Counted from the stretch's first letter, positions 20,336-29,734 are shown. The stretch: 64,000 nt of DNA from Sphingobium sp. HWE2-09 (GCF_035989265.1 NZ_JAYKZX010000003.1:1550001-1614000); one strand, 5' to 3'. Notes: generated by a model not told the origin, from the letters alone. Program-made: numbers and translations.

Positions 20336-20489
20336 GGCGGTCGGTCCTTTATGCTTTTGCGGGAACCCGTCTGGTGCGGGTTAAACGGCCGGTCACCTAT
20401 GCCCCCACGCCCGCAAGGTCAACGTCTGTTAAAAATCTCTTTTGGCGCTATATCTGCTCTTTTCCGCAAGCAACAGGATTAATGCGTCG

Positions 20490-20942
20490 ATGATTCGCGA
20501 TACCATCAAGAGCGCCCAGGTCACCGCCATGAAGGCTGGCGACAAGGAAAGGCTGGCCGCCGTCCGCCTGATCCTGGCGAAGCTGAAGGACCGCGACATC
20601 GAATTGCGAACCGCGTCCAGCGTGCCGGACGACGACGCCATCGTGGTGGAAGTCCTCCAGAAGATGGTGAAGCAGCGCCGCGAATCGATCGACATGTTCA
20701 AGTCCGGCGGCCGCGACGAACTGGCCGCCAAGGAACAGGCCGAACTCGACGTGATCGAAGGCTTCCTGCCCGCACAACTGAGCGAAAAGGAAACCAAGGC
20801 CGCGATCGAAGGGATCAAGGCGGAGATCGACGCGCAGAGCGTGCGCGACATGGGCAAGGTGATGGCCGTGCTGAAGGAACGCCATGGCAGCGTGATCGAT
20901 ATGAGCAAGGCGAGCGGGCTGGTGAAGGCGGCGCTTTCGTAA
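20490..20942 (+). CDS. GatB/YqeY domain protein
   Basis: A 150-residue protein of the YqeY family, homologous to the tail domain of the tRNA-dependent amidotransferase subunit GatB. It starts IRDTIKSAQVTAMKAGDKERLAAVRLI and has ELDVIEGFLPAQLSEKE and a closing region DMGKVMAVLKERHGSVIDMSKAS. Such free-standing YqeY proteins often sit upstream of dnaG and rpoD, as here, but their function is not settled. The start at 20490 follows AGGATT. Confidence 0.92.
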   Translation: MIRDTIKSAQVTAMKAGDKERLAAVRLILAKLKDRDIELRTASSVPDDDAIVVEVLQKMVKQRRESIDMFKSGGRDELAAKEQAELDVIEGFLPAQLSEKETKAAIEGIKAEIDAQSVRDMGKVMAVLKERHGSVIDMSKASGLVKAALS

Positions 20943-20966
20943 CAGAGTGAACCGGGGCTGACATAT

Positions 20967-21006
20967 AAAGCCCCTCCCTTCCAAGGGAGGGGTTGGGGTG
21001 GGTGAT
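20967..21006. repeat. left 40-bp terminal inverted repeat of DUF559 cassette 2
   Basis: Contains the palindrome CCCCTCCCTT-CC-AAGGGAGGGG followed by TTGGGGTGGGTGAT. Its exact reverse complement, all 40 positions, is at 21365-21404. The DUF559 start codon (21005) lies inside it. Confidence 0.95.
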
Positions 21007-21406
21007 GGCGCTACGCATCAATGCAAAACTCGGCCGATATGCGCACGATATGCGCCAGGAACCCACCTACTATGAACGGCGCCTATGGAACGCCTTGAGG
21101 GCATCGCAGCTAGGCGGATTCAAATTCCGTCGCCAAGCTGTGATCGAACCTTATATCTGCGACTTTCTGTGCCCTCTTATCGGCCTGATCGTCGAAGTTG
21201 ACGATGACCGCCATGACCCGATCAAGGATCAAGATCGCGACTTTGATCTTGCTCATCAAGGCTATTTGGTTTTGCGTTTTTCCAATGCCGACATTCGTGA
21301 CAATCTCGAAGGTGTGCTGACTGTCATTCTCGAACGCGCAATCACATTGCCTGAACGGCAGAAGATCACCCACCCCAACCCCTCCCTTGGAAGGGAGGGG
21401 CTTTAG
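21005..21406 (+). CDS. DUF559 endonuclease-like protein, copy 2
   Basis: A 133-residue DUF559 (Vsr-like PD-(D/E)XK) protein. Typical segments are MRQEPTYYERRLWNALRASQ, FKFRRQAVIEPYICDFLCP, IGLIVEVDDDRHD (candidate catalytic acids), and VLRFSNADIRDNLEGVL. It is about half identical by eye to copy 1 in these blocks. The last residues, THPNPSLGREGL, are encoded by the right inverted repeat, and the start codon is inside the left repeat, so the gene and its repeats behave as one unit. Third-position GC is lower than in yqeY and dnaG on either side, fitting an inserted element. Confidence 0.85.
   Translation: MALRINAKLGRYAHDMRQEPTYYERRLWNALRASQLGGFKFRRQAVIEPYICDFLCPLIGLIVEVDDDRHDPIKDQDRDFDLAHQGYLVLRFSNADIRDNLEGVLTVILERAITLPERQKITHPNPSLGREGL
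21365..21404. repeat. right 40-bp terminal inverted repeat of DUF559 cassette 2
   Basis: Perfect reverse complement of 20967-21006. It encodes the DUF559 C-terminus and the first base of its TAG stop. Its AGGGAGGGG also lies about nine bases before the dnaG ATG (21409) and probably acts as that gene's Shine-Dalgarno. Confidence 0.95.
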
Positions 21407-21408
21407 CC

Positions 21409-23292
21409 ATGACCCTCACCCCCCAATGGCTGGACGAACTGCGCGCGCGCACGTCGCTCTCCACCCTTATCGGCAAGACCGTCAAGGTCACCAAAGCAGG
21501 CCGCGAGTACAAAGCCTGCTGCCCGTTCCATAACGAAAAGACGCCCAGCTTCACGATCAACGACGAGAAGGGCTTCTACCATTGCTTCGGCTGCGGAGCG
21601 CATGGTGATGCGATCCGCTGGATGACCGACCAGCGCGGCCTGCCCTTCATGGAGGCGGTGAAGGAACTTGCCGCCGCCGCCAGCATGGACGTCCCCGCCG
21701 CCGACCCGCGCGCCGCCAAGCGCGCCGAAGTGGCCAAGGGACTGCATGACGCCATGACCGCCGCGCAGGGTTTTTTCGAGGAGCAACTGGGCGGCATCGA
21801 CGGCGGCGAAGCCCGCGCCTATCTGCAAAAGCGCGGCATCAGCGACGCCACCCGCCGCACTTTCGGCTTCGGCTTTTCCCCCGACGGGCGCAGTCGCCTG
21901 AAGAGCGCGCTCAAGGATTTTGGCGAACCGATGCTGGTCGAAGCCGGGTTGCTGATCGATCCGGACGGCGAACGCGACACCTATGATCGCTTCCGCGGCC
22001 GCCTGATGCTCCCCATCCGCGACATTCGCGGCCGCGTCATCGCGTTCGGCGGTCGCATATTGGGCGCTGGCGAACCCAAATATCTCAACTCCCCCGACAC
22101 GCCGCTCTTCGACAAGGGCCGCACCCTTTACAATATCGATCGCGCTTCCCCCGCCAGCCGCCAGACCGAACGGGTGATCGTGGTCGAAGGCTATATGGAC
22201 GTGATCGCGCTGGCTCAGGCGGGATTCGGCGACGCCGTCGCCCCGCTCGGCACCGCGCTCACCGAACATCAGATCGAACGGCTGTGGAAGATGGTCGAAG
22301 TGCCCATCCTATGCTTCGATGGCGATTCGGCGGGACAGAAAGCCGCGATCCGTGCCGCTACCCGCGCCCTGCCCCTGCTGCGCCCCGGCCATAGCCTCTG
22401 CTTCGCCACCCTGCCGCCCGGCCAGGATCCCGACGACCTGCTGCGCGCCAGCGGTCCCAAGGCGATGGAAGCGATCCTCGACGCCGCAGAGCCGCTGATC
22501 GAACGGCTGTGGAGCCATGAACTGTCCGCCATGCCGCTCGACACGCCCGAACAGAAAGCCGCGCTTAAACAGCGGCTCCGCGCCATCACCGACGCGATCG
22601 CCCATTCCGACGTGCGCGCCCATTATGCCCATGAATTTCGCGAACGCTATGATGCGCGCTTCTTCGCCCGCCGCGACGCCGCCCCGGCCCAGGGACAGCG
22701 CCGCAGCACGGCCGGTAGTGACGGCGGCCGCTGGCAGCGCGACAAGCGCGGCAATTGGAAACCGCCGATTCCCGGCGCCGGGACTGAAGTCCGCGCGATC
22801 GGCGCCAGCGGCATGGAACAGCGGTTGCTGCGCGCGATCCTGGCCGGCCTGTTGCGCCATCCGGCCCAGATCGCGCGCCATCGCGAGATGCTGTCGGGCC
22901 TGCAAATCGGCGATCCGCTGCTCGCTCAACTGCTCGCCGCGATGGTCGCCATGTCGTTTCGCAAAGAAACAGTTGAAACGCACGCCCTCCTTACCATATT
23001 GGGGCAAGGTGAAGTGTATAATATGGCTAAGGGAATGCTCCGGGCCGACACGTTCACACTCACCCCTCACAGGATGACAACCGATCCTGATCGCCTTGTC
23101 CGCGATCTGGAGGAAGCCATCCGGGTGATGGCGCAGGGTCCAGAGCTGGAGGCTGCGCTGGCAGAGGCGACGAGGCGGTTCGAAACGGATTTCAGCGAGG
23201 CGAATTTCGCCGAGCAACAGCGTATCCGCGCACTCAAGGCCGATCATGATCGTCGGCTGGCGGAACTGGCGCAGTCCGAAGACATTGTTTGA
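21409..23292 (+). CDS. dnaG: DNA primase
   Basis: Synthesises RNA primers at the replication fork. The 627 residues show a CHC2 zinc-binding domain (CPFHNEKTPSFTINDEKG, then CFGCGAHGD), the RNA-polymerase domain with EGYMDVIALAQAGF and the TOPRIM acid pair in FDGDSAGQKAA, and a C-terminal helicase-interacting region of about 180 residues. It begins two bases after the DUF559 stop, and its ribosome-binding site is supplied by the palindromic repeat. rpoD follows 75 bases downstream, the conserved remnant of the macromolecular-synthesis operon. Confidence 0.97.
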   Translation: MTLTPQWLDELRARTSLSTLIGKTVKVTKAGREYKACCPFHNEKTPSFTINDEKGFYHCFGCGAHGDAIRWMTDQRGLPFMEAVKELAAAASMDVPAADPRAAKRAEVAKGLHDAMTAAQGFFEEQLGGIDGGEARAYLQKRGISDATRRTFGFGFSPDGRSRLKSALKDFGEPMLVEAGLLIDPDGERDTYDRFRGRLMLPIRDIRGRVIAFGGRILGAGEPKYLNSPDTPLFDKGRTLYNIDRASPASRQTERVIVVEGYMDVIALAQAGFGDAVAPLGTALTEHQIERLWKMVEVPILCFDGDSAGQKAAIRAATRALPLLRPGHSLCFATLPPGQDPDDLLRASGPKAMEAILDAAEPLIERLWSHELSAMPLDTPEQKAALKQRLRAITDAIAHSDVRAHYAHEFRERYDARFFARRDAAPAQGQRRSTAGSDGGRWQRDKRGNWKPPIPGAGTEVRAIGASGMEQRLLRAILAGLLRHPAQIARHREMLSGLQIGDPLLAQLLAAMVAMSFRKETVETHALLTILGQGEVYNMAKGMLRADTFTLTPHRMTTDPDRLVRDLEEAIRVMAQGPELEAALAEATRRFETDFSEANFAEQQRIRALKADHDRRLAELAQSEDIV

Positions 23293-23296
23293 TATA

Positions 23297-23348
23297 TCGC
23301 CCCTTGGAGGGGCGACGGATTTGATGTGATCGTCCCTCCAAGGGACGA
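23297..23348. repeat. pair of small palindromes between dnaG and rpoD
   Basis: Two hairpins, TCGCCCCT-TGG-AGGGGCGA-like (23297-23315) and TCGTCCCT-CCA-AGGGACGA-like (23330-23348), are themselves near-inverted copies of each other. They resemble the CCCCTCCC-type palindromes elsewhere in the window and lie in the rpoD leader. Confidence 0.65.
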
Positions 23349-23366
23349 CGGAGTTAAGGCGAATAG

Positions 23367-25418
23367 ATGGCGACCAAGGCGAACAGCAAGAGTGCGGGTG
23401 CAGGCGATGGCGGGGATGAAGGCGGCGACGCTCCCCTGCTCGACCTCAACGAAGCCTCGGTCAAGAAGCTGATCGCCCGCGCGAAAAAGCGCGGCTACAT
23501 CACCTATGACGAATTGAACGACGCCCTGCCGCAGGACCAGATGTCCTCTGAGCAGATCGAGGACGTCATGTCCGCGCTCAACGACATGGGCGTCAACATC
23601 GTCGAGAATGAGGAAGCGAGCGAAGACGGCGACGAGCAGCGCGAGCGCGAGGATGCCGAGGACGCCGAAGACGAATCGAGCGATGATGACGGCCCCAAGC
23701 TGATCACCGAAAAGAAGAAGGAAACGGTCGATCGCACCGACGATCCCGTGCGCATGTATCTGCGCGAAATGGGTGCCGTCGAACTGCTCAGCCGCGAAGG
23801 CGAAATCGCCATCGCCAAGCGGATCGAGGCTGGCCGCGACACGATGATTCTGGGCCTGTGCGAAAGCCCGACCACCTTCAACGCGATCATCGAATGGTCG
23901 ACCGCGCTCAACAACGGCGAAATGCAGCTGCGCGAGATTCTCGATCTCGACGCCATGCTCTCCAAAGATCCCGCCCCGGAAAGCCTGGAGGAAGGCGCCG
24001 AGGATGATGATGGCGAAATCAGCGAGAAGACCGCTGGTCCCAGCTTCAAGGAAGAGGAAGAGCCGGAGGAAGAATCCGCCGACGCTGACGAGGATGAGGA
24101 CGGCACCGAACGCCGTGCCAAGCGCGTCGAAGAGGAAGAGGAGGAGGACAACACCCTCTCCCTTGCCCAGATGGAAGAGACGCTCAAGCCGATGGCGCTT
24201 GAGAAGTTCGCCACCATCACCGACATTTTCCGCGCCTTTTCCGCGGCGCAGTCCGCGCGCATGGTCGCTATGGGCACCGGCGAAGTGCTCAGCCAAAAGG
24301 ATGAGGACGACTATCAGGAACTGCGCGAAAGCCTGACCGCGCAGGTCGAAAGCGTCCAGTTCCACCAGCAGAAGATCGAATATCTGGTCGATCAGCTGTA
24401 CGCCTATAACCGGCGCCTGACCGCGCTGGGCGGACAGATGCTGCGTCTGGCCGAACGGCACAAGGTGCCGCGCAAGGACTTCCTCGATCGCTATGTGAAC
24501 CATGAGCTGGACGATGGCTGGCTCGACAAGGTCGGCGGCCTGGACAAGAAATGGACCGCATTCGTCGCCGCCGAAGGGCGCGCCGTCGATCGTATCCGCA
24601 ACGAAATCGGTGAAATCGCCCAGGCGACCGGCATGTCGCTCAGCGAATTCCGCCGCATCGTCAACATGGTGCAAAAGGGCGAGCGCGAAGCGCGGATCGC
24701 CAAGAAGGAAATGGTCGAAGCCAACCTGCGCCTCGTCATCTCCATCGCTAAAAAATATACGAACCGCGGCTTGCAATTCCTTGATCTCATTCAGGAAGGC
24801 AATATCGGCCTGATGAAGGCGGTGGATAAGTTCGAATATCGCCGCGGTTACAAGTTCAGCACCTATGCGACCTGGTGGATCAGGCAGGCGATTACCCGCT
24901 CGATCGCGGATCAGGCGCGGACCATCCGTATTCCTGTCCACATGATCGAAACGATCAACAAGCTGGTCCGCACCAGTCGCCAGTTCCTGCATGAGCAGGG
25001 CCGCGAGCCGACCCCGGAGGAAATGGCAGAGCGTCTGTCCATGCCGCTGGAAAAGGTCCGCAAGGTGATGAAGATCGCCAAGGAGCCGATCTCCCTCGAA
25101 ACGCCGATCGGCGACGAGGAAGACAGCCATCTGGGCGACTTCATCGAAGACAAGAATGCGATCATTCCGGTGGACGCCGCGATCCAGGCGAATCTGAAGG
25201 AAACGGTCACCCGCGTCCTAGCCTCGCTCACCCCACGCGAAGAACGCGTGCTGCGCATGCGCTTTGGCATCGGCATGAATACCGACCACACCTTGGAAGA
25301 AGTGGGCCAGCAGTTCAGCGTGACCCGCGAACGCATCCGTCAGATCGAGGCGAAGGCGCTGCGCAAGCTCAAGCACCCGTCGCGCAGCCGGAAGATGCGG
25401 TCCTTCCTCGACCAATAA
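23367..25418 (+). CDS. rpoD: RNA polymerase primary sigma factor RpoD
   Basis: Vegetative sigma-70. Of 683 residues, about 20-80 form region 1.1, and [22 protein letters not shown] marks region 1.2. A Glu/Asp-rich non-conserved insert lies around residues 205-265. Region 2 contains [19 protein letters not shown] and [20 protein letters not shown], the -10-recognition helix. Region 3 follows, and region 4.2 holds [21 protein letters not shown] terminator at 25462-25488 closes the unit. Confidence 0.98.
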   Translation: MATKANSKSAGAGDGGDEGGDAPLLDLNEASVKKLIARAKKRGYITYDELNDALPQDQMSSEQIEDVMSALNDMGVNIVENEEASEDGDEQREREDAEDAEDESSDDDGPKLITEKKKETVDRTDDPVRMYLREMGAVELLSREGEIAIAKRIEAGRDTMILGLCESPTTFNAIIEWSTALNNGEMQLREILDLDAMLSKDPAPESLEEGAEDDDGEISEKTAGPSFKEEEEPEEESADADEDEDGTERRAKRVEEEEEEDNTLSLAQMEETLKPMALEKFATITDIFRAFSAAQSARMVAMGTGEVLSQKDEDDYQELRESLTAQVESVQFHQQKIEYLVDQLYAYNRRLTALGGQMLRLAERHKVPRKDFLDRYVNHELDDGWLDKVGGLDKKWTAFVAAEGRAVDRIRNEIGEIAQATGMSLSEFRRIVNMVQKGEREARIAKKEMVEANLRLVISIAKKYTNRGLQFLDLIQEGNIGLMKAVDKFEYRRGYKFSTYATWWIRQAITRSIADQARTIRIPVHMIETINKLVRTSRQFLHEQGREPTPEEMAERLSMPLEKVRKVMKIAKEPISLETPIGDEEDSHLGDFIEDKNAIIPVDAAIQANLKETVTRVLASLTPREERVLRMRFGIGMNTDHTLEEVGQQFSVTRERIRQIEAKALRKLKHPSRSRKMRSFLDQ

Positions 25419-25461
25419 ATTAAAACGCATCGGTAAATGTAAATTAACCATCGTTGACGGA

Positions 25462-25488
25462 AAAGGGCGGCTTTCACGGTCGCCCTTT
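25462..25488 (+). terminator. intrinsic terminator after rpoD
   Basis: Arms AAAGGGCG and CGCCCTTT around an 11-base loop, ending in TTTCT. It lies 43 bases after the rpoD stop codon. Confidence 0.85.
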
Positions 25489-25572
25489 CTGATTCCGTAA
25501 ACCGGACGTTTACTTGACCGAGTTATTCCTGTGCCCTCAGCCGCACATGCGGGGCATCACAGGGATTTGGGC

Positions 25573-26253
25573 ATGAGCGAAGCGGCACCGCGCTATCAAT
25601 TCGGCGATATAGCGCGAATCCTGGAGGCGCTGGTCGCCGCCGACGGCACCGCCGCCCATGCCTATGCCCATCGCGCCAGCACCGGCGTGGCCCGCGACAC
25701 GCTGTTGTCGCTGTCCGATCTCGCCGACGCGGCCTATTATCTCTGCATGCTCCATGGCCGCCATCCCGGCGTCATCGATCATGCCGCCACCCGGTCCGCC
25801 GACAATGCCGCGCGCCAGTGGCTGATCGAAACGGCCGACGCCTTCGCCGGGGAGCGCGCCTATCTCGCCCAGGTGACGGTCGCCACCGGTCCCGCCCCCA
25901 GCACCGCAGGCCAGGCCGATTGCGAAACCGCGGTCAGCCAACAACGCCACGCGCTCGACATGCTCGCCCAGTCCGACCGGCGCGGTTGCGCCATGGGCGC
26001 GGCGATGGCGCTGGTGCTCGACTGGCGCGCCGTGCGCCATGTGCTCGACATGGCGGCACTGCGCGCGGGGATCGAACCTCAGACCTGCGCCCTGCCCGAC
26101 CGTAGCGCCACGCTCGACGTCGCCCGCGCCATCGGCGGCGACGACGCCATCGACCGCGCCATTCAGTTCGGCGCACGCCAGCTGCTCAACCAGCATCGCG
26201 GCCTGTGGGACTTGCTCGCCGCCCGCGCCGACGTTCGGGCGCGCCAGGACTAA
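25573..26253 (+). CDS. uncharacterised helical protein
   Basis: About 226 residues, not recognised as a characterised family. It has no signal peptide or membrane segment. The sequence is Ala-rich and helical, with ARQWLIETADAFAGERAYLAQVTVATGPAPSTAGQ and many His and Asp residues in the first third (HAYAHRAS, MLHGRHPGVIDHAATRS). The start was set at ATG 25573 (MSEAAPRYQFGD) rather than the upstream frame opening at 25531, whose residues look non-coding. It follows the rpoD terminator and precedes the MoxR gene by 71 bases, so it may share that transcript. Coding bias is strong, so I consider it real. Confidence 0.7.
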   Translation: MSEAAPRYQFGDIARILEALVAADGTAAHAYAHRASTGVARDTLLSLSDLADAAYYLCMLHGRHPGVIDHAATRSADNAARQWLIETADAFAGERAYLAQVTVATGPAPSTAGQADCETAVSQQRHALDMLAQSDRRGCAMGAAMALVLDWRAVRHVLDMAALRAGIEPQTCALPDRSATLDVARAIGGDDAIDRAIQFGARQLLNQHRGLWDLLAARADVRARQD

Positions 26254-26324
26254 CCCTTTCCCGATTGCGCCGGTCCGCGCGATTGCCTAGTCCGGTTGCC
26301 ATCGGCAACGGATGGACCAGCATT

Positions 26325-27170
26325 ATGCGCTTTGAAGGTACGCAGGATTATGTCGCCACCGACGATCTGAAGGTCGCGGTCAACGCCGCCGTATTGCTGC
26401 GCCGCCCCCTGCTGGTGAAGGGGGAACCGGGCACAGGCAAGACCGTCCTCGCCCAGGAAATCGCCACCGCGCTGGACGCCCCGCTGATCGAATGGAACGT
26501 CAAGTCCACGACCAGGGCGCATCAGGGTCTGTACGAATATGACGCCGTCGCCCGCCTGCGCGACGGGCAATTGGGCGACGATCGCGTGCATGACATCGCC
26601 AACTATATCCGCAAGGGAAAATTGTGGGAGGCGTTCACCGCGCCAAAGCTGCCCGTGCTGCTGATCGATGAGATCGACAAGGCCGACATCGAATTTCCCA
26701 ACGACCTGTTGCAGGAACTCGATCGCATGGCCTTCCACGTCTATGAAACCGGCGAAACCGTTGCCGCCGCCGATCGCCCGATCGTCATCATCACGTCCAA
26801 CAATGAAAAGGAACTGCCCGACGCTTTCCTGCGCCGCTGCTTCTTCCACTATATCAAATTCCCAGATCGCGACACGATGCAGGCCATCGTCGACGTCCAC
26901 TTCCCCGGCATCCAGAAAATCCTGGTCAGCAAGGCGATGGATATCTTTTACGAGATTCGCGACGTGCCGGGCCTCAAGAAGAAACCCTCGACCAGCGAAT
27001 TGCTCGACTGGCTGAAACTGCTGCTGAACGAGGATATGCCGCTCGACGTCCTCCAGAACAGCGATCCCACCAAGGCGATCCCGCCCCTCCACGGCGCACT
27101 GCTCAAGAATGAGCAGGACATCATGATGTTCGAACGCCTCGCCTTCATGGCGCGTCGGCAGGGGCGGTAA
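26325..27170 (+). CDS. MoxR family AAA+ ATPase
   Basis: A 281-residue AAA+ ATPase of the MoxR class, chaperone-like ATPases that work with VWA proteins on metal-centre insertion or complex assembly. Visible are Walker A GEPGTGKT, Walker B LLIDEIDKAD, sensor 1 IITSNNEKELPDAFLRR (with the arginine finger region), and a C-terminal lid. The usual genetic partner, a CoxE-like VWA protein, is not adjacent but lies at 31246-32421 on the same strand. The start at 26325 is chosen because MRFEGTQDYVATDDL opens the conserved domain; the ribosome-binding site is weak. Confidence 0.92.
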   Translation: MRFEGTQDYVATDDLKVAVNAAVLLRRPLLVKGEPGTGKTVLAQEIATALDAPLIEWNVKSTTRAHQGLYEYDAVARLRDGQLGDDRVHDIANYIRKGKLWEAFTAPKLPVLLIDEIDKADIEFPNDLLQELDRMAFHVYETGETVAAADRPIVIITSNNEKELPDAFLRRCFFHYIKFPDRDTMQAIVDVHFPGIQKILVSKAMDIFYEIRDVPGLKKKPSTSELLDWLKLLLNEDMPLDVLQNSDPTKAIPPLHGALLKNEQDIMMFERLAFMARRQGR

Positions 27171-27180
27171 ACCCCTAATA

Positions 27181-27202
27181 CCCCTCCCGCCTGCGGGAGG
27201 GG
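27181..27202. repeat. solo palindromic unit (CCCCTCCC type)
   Basis: CCCCTCCCGC-CT-GCGGGAGGGG with perfect ten-base arms lies just after the MoxR stop codon. The same palindrome is at 37225-37246. It could also act as a transcript-end hairpin. Confidence 0.8.
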
Positions 27203-27278
27203 CAGCGAGACTTACGAGCGTAGCGCGTTAGTCGCAGCGGAGTGGCCAACGCCCCGCAATTGACAAGGAGTAACCCTC

Positions 27279-27692
27279 ATGCCCCACCAAGCCGGATGCC
27301 TCTGCGGTGCCGTCCGCATCACCATCGACGCAGACCCTATCGCCGCGCGCATGTGCTGGTGCCGCCTGTGCCAATATCTGGGCGGCGGATCGGCGACCGT
27401 GAACGTCTGCTTCCCGTCCGACGCAATCACTACGACCGGCAAAGTGCAATGGCATGACAGCGTCGCCGACAGCGGCAACGCCATGAAACGCGGCTTCTGC
27501 CCCAACTGCGGCACGCCGCTGTTCAGCCTGGCCGAATCGCGCCCGCACCTAACCTTCATCCGCGCGGGCGCACTGGACGATCCGTCGCTGATCGGCCCGC
27601 AGGCGGTGATCTGGACCGATGCCGCCCCGCACTGGGCGCATCATGATCCCGCACTGCCCCATTATCCGGCGCAAATCCCGCCCGTCGCCTGA
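27279..27692 (+). CDS. GFA (glutathione-dependent formaldehyde-activating-like) family zinc protein
   Basis: A 137-residue protein with the GFA/Mss4-like fold. The zinc-binding cysteines are visible as CLCGAV, CWCRLC and FCPNCGTPL, and the typical closing region with IRAGALDDPS is present. Members of this family are named after formaldehyde activation, but most have no proven substrate. A good ribosome-binding site (AAGGAG) precedes the ATG. It stands between the MoxR gene and a secreted protein gene. Confidence 0.9.
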   Translation: MPHQAGCLCGAVRITIDADPIAARMCWCRLCQYLGGGSATVNVCFPSDAITTTGKVQWHDSVADSGNAMKRGFCPNCGTPLFSLAESRPHLTFIRAGALDDPSLIGPQAVIWTDAAPHWAHHDPALPHYPAQIPPVA

Positions 27693-27777
27693 AAAGCCGC
27701 TTGCGCCCTCGCGCATAGTCTGTAGCCTCTCTGTCATAGTTCAAGGCCGCGCCAAGACGGTCTGGATCTGGAGAGCG

Positions 27778-28833
27778 ATGACGATGCCGAAGTGCGCCCG
27801 AAATGTCATGACAGGCCTGTTGTCCGTGGCGGCCCTGAGCCTGGCCGCCCCCACGCTGGCGCACGCCGCCGACACCGAAGCCTGGACGCCCAGCGACACC
27901 GCCATCCGCGCCGCGTCCGCGGGCATCAGCCTGCCGCAGACCGTGGCGGGCCTCTCCCTCGCCAAAAGCGGCGAAGCCTCCAACGGCGGCCGGGCGGTCG
28001 ACAATTATGCGCAATATCTTTCCGAAGACGGCATCATTCAGGCCACCCTTTACGTCTATCTCCCCACCTATGCGGACGCATCGCTGGCCGCCTATATGAC
28101 CGACAAGGCCGTCATGGCCCGGTTCGGCTCGAAGACCCGCCGCACTGCCTATGCCAGCGCCCCCGTCGCGGGCCATGCCGACAGCGCGATCCGCGCCGTT
28201 TATGATGACGCCGCCAATGGCGCACTGACGACGGCGGCAGGCTTCGTCCATGCCGGGCGCTGGATCGCCAAGATTCGCGTGACCGGCCCGACCGAACGCC
28301 GGGCCGAGGTGCTGGCGGGCCTCGACGGGATGCTCGCCAACCTGTCCATCGACGATCCCACCAGCCTGCACGTCACCGCGCCCGCCAGCTTCGCCGCCTG
28401 CCCCGCCGCGCCGACCGCCGACGCCCGCCTGACCCCGGCCAAGCCGACCGAGCAGGCCGTGCCGCAGGATGTACGCATACCCCGCGACGGCAAGGACGCG
28501 CTTTGCATCCGCGGCACCGTGGCGACGGCGGACGGCAGCTACGACATGCTCCAGCAGACCGGGCGCAGCGACGGCGCGATCATCGTGCCGGTGGACGATA
28601 GTGGCACCGTTCTCGCCTTCGACCCCGCGACCGACGCCAAAGGGTATAAGCTCTCCATCCACATGGTCGGCCAGACCGACCTCTATGGCGTCTATGACCG
28701 CGTCCCCAACCCGCATCAGGTCGCCGCGATCCTGGATGGCAAGGATCCCCAGACCGCCCAGGCCCAAGCCACCGCCGCTTATGCCGCCAATGGCGATGTC
28801 ACGATCAGCCGCCTGGCGCAGAAAGGCCACTGA
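27778..28833 (+). CDS. secreted protein of unknown function
   Basis: About 351 residues with a clear Sec signal peptide: MTMPKCARNVMTGLLSVAALS and then LAAPTLAHA, with likely cleavage after AHA. The mature part has no membrane segment and looks globular, with a Pro-rich hinge near residue 220. I do not recognise a family. GGAG lies four bases before ATG 27778; the ATG at 27784 is an alternative. Probably periplasmic. The gene is followed 43 bases later by the DUF817 membrane protein on the same strand. Confidence 0.75.
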   Translation: MTMPKCARNVMTGLLSVAALSLAAPTLAHAADTEAWTPSDTAIRAASAGISLPQTVAGLSLAKSGEASNGGRAVDNYAQYLSEDGIIQATLYVYLPTYADASLAAYMTDKAVMARFGSKTRRTAYASAPVAGHADSAIRAVYDDAANGALTTAAGFVHAGRWIAKIRVTGPTERRAEVLAGLDGMLANLSIDDPTSLHVTAPASFAACPAAPTADARLTPAKPTEQAVPQDVRIPRDGKDALCIRGTVATADGSYDMLQQTGRSDGAIIVPVDDSGTVLAFDPATDAKGYKLSIHMVGQTDLYGVYDRVPNPHQVAAILDGKDPQTAQAQATAAYAANGDVTISRLAQKGH

Positions 28834-28876
28834 CGGGGCTTTTCTTGACCCTGAAAATCGGCTCTGATCGGATCGC

Positions 28877-29734
28877 ATGATCCAGCCGACAGACGCGACC
28901 CGCTTTGCCCGCATCCGCGCCCGGCTGGAAGCGATCCGGATCGCACCCGGCCCGTCGGCATGGGCGTTCGAATTTCTGCTGTTCGGTTTCAAGCAGGGCT
29001 GGGCCTGCCTGTTCGGCGGTCTGATGCTGGCGCTCCTGCTGGCAACGCATCTCTTCTATCCGCCCGGCGCGCCGCTCCACCGCTACGATGCACTGACGCT
29101 GGCGGCGATCATGATTCAAGTCGCCATGCTCGCCCTCCGCCTCGAAAGCTGGAACAAGGCGAAGGTGATCTTCGCCTTCCATCTGATCGGCACGGTGATG
29201 GAATTGTTCAAGACCCACGCCGGTTCCTGGATATACCCGGAAGCCAGCCGGCTCCATATCGGCCCAGTGCCGCTCTTTTCAGGCTTCATGTATGCGGCAG
29301 TGGGCAGCTATATCGCGCGTATCTGGCGCATCTTCGATTTTCGCTTCACCCATTATCCGCCGGTCTGGACCACAGGCCTGCTGGCGCTTGCCATCTATAT
29401 CAATTTCTTCGCGCATCACTGGCTGCCGGACATTCGCCTCGCTCTTTTCGCAGCGGCTATCCTATTGTTCGGGCGGACGTGGATATTCTTCACCCCCTGG
29501 CGCGCGCCACGCCGGATGCCGCTGCTTGTCGGCTTCTTCCTTGTCGCGCTCTTCATCTGGTTCGCGGAAAATATCGGCACCTTCGCCAATGCCTGGACCT
29601 ATCCCGATCAACGACATGGCTGGCAGATGGTCAGCCTCGCCAAGCTGGGCAGCTGGTATCTTCTGATCATCATCTCCTTCGTGCTCATATCCTTGATCCA
29701 CGGCATCGGCCCGAAACGCAATCAGATCAGATAG
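28877..29734 (+). CDS. DUF817 family integral membrane protein
   Basis: A 285-residue protein with about seven hydrophobic segments, for example LFGGLMLALLLATHLFY, AAIMIQVAMLALRL and LLIIISFVLISLIHGI. The DUF817 signatures FEFLLFGFKQGWACLFGG, FKTHAGSWIYPE, FSGFMYAAVGSY and WFAENIGTFANAWTYPDQ are all present. The conserved Trp, His and Glu residues suggest ligand or metal binding, but the family is uncharacterised. Its 3' end overlaps the convergent chemoreceptor gene by 13 bases. Confidence 0.92.
   Translation: MIQPTDATRFARIRARLEAIRIAPGPSAWAFEFLLFGFKQGWACLFGGLMLALLLATHLFYPPGAPLHRYDALTLAAIMIQVAMLALRLESWNKAKVIFAFHLIGTVMELFKTHAGSWIYPEASRLHIGPVPLFSGFMYAAVGSYIARIWRIFDFRFTHYPPVWTTGLLALAIYINFFAHHWLPDIRLALFAAAILLFGRTWIFFTPWRAPRRMPLLVGFFLVALFIWFAENIGTFANAWTYPDQRHGWQMVSLAKLGSWYLLIIISFVLISLIHGIGPKRNQIR

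Noticed and set aside
20365..20383. AACCCG/CGGGTT hairpin in the carA leader as an attenuator
   Set aside because: It has a six-base stem only, with no U-tract or leader peptide seen; insufficient for a regulatory call.
20967..21406. Classical insertion sequence
   Set aside because: It has terminal inverted repeats, but the gene is a DUF559 nuclease with no DDE, tyrosine or serine transposase signature, and no flanking target duplication was evident.
23244..25130. 628-codon open frame antisense to rpoD
   Set aside because: It is the mirror of strongly biased rpoD codons. The translation is low-complexity in Phe/Leu/Ala and lacks domain signatures or a ribosome-binding site.
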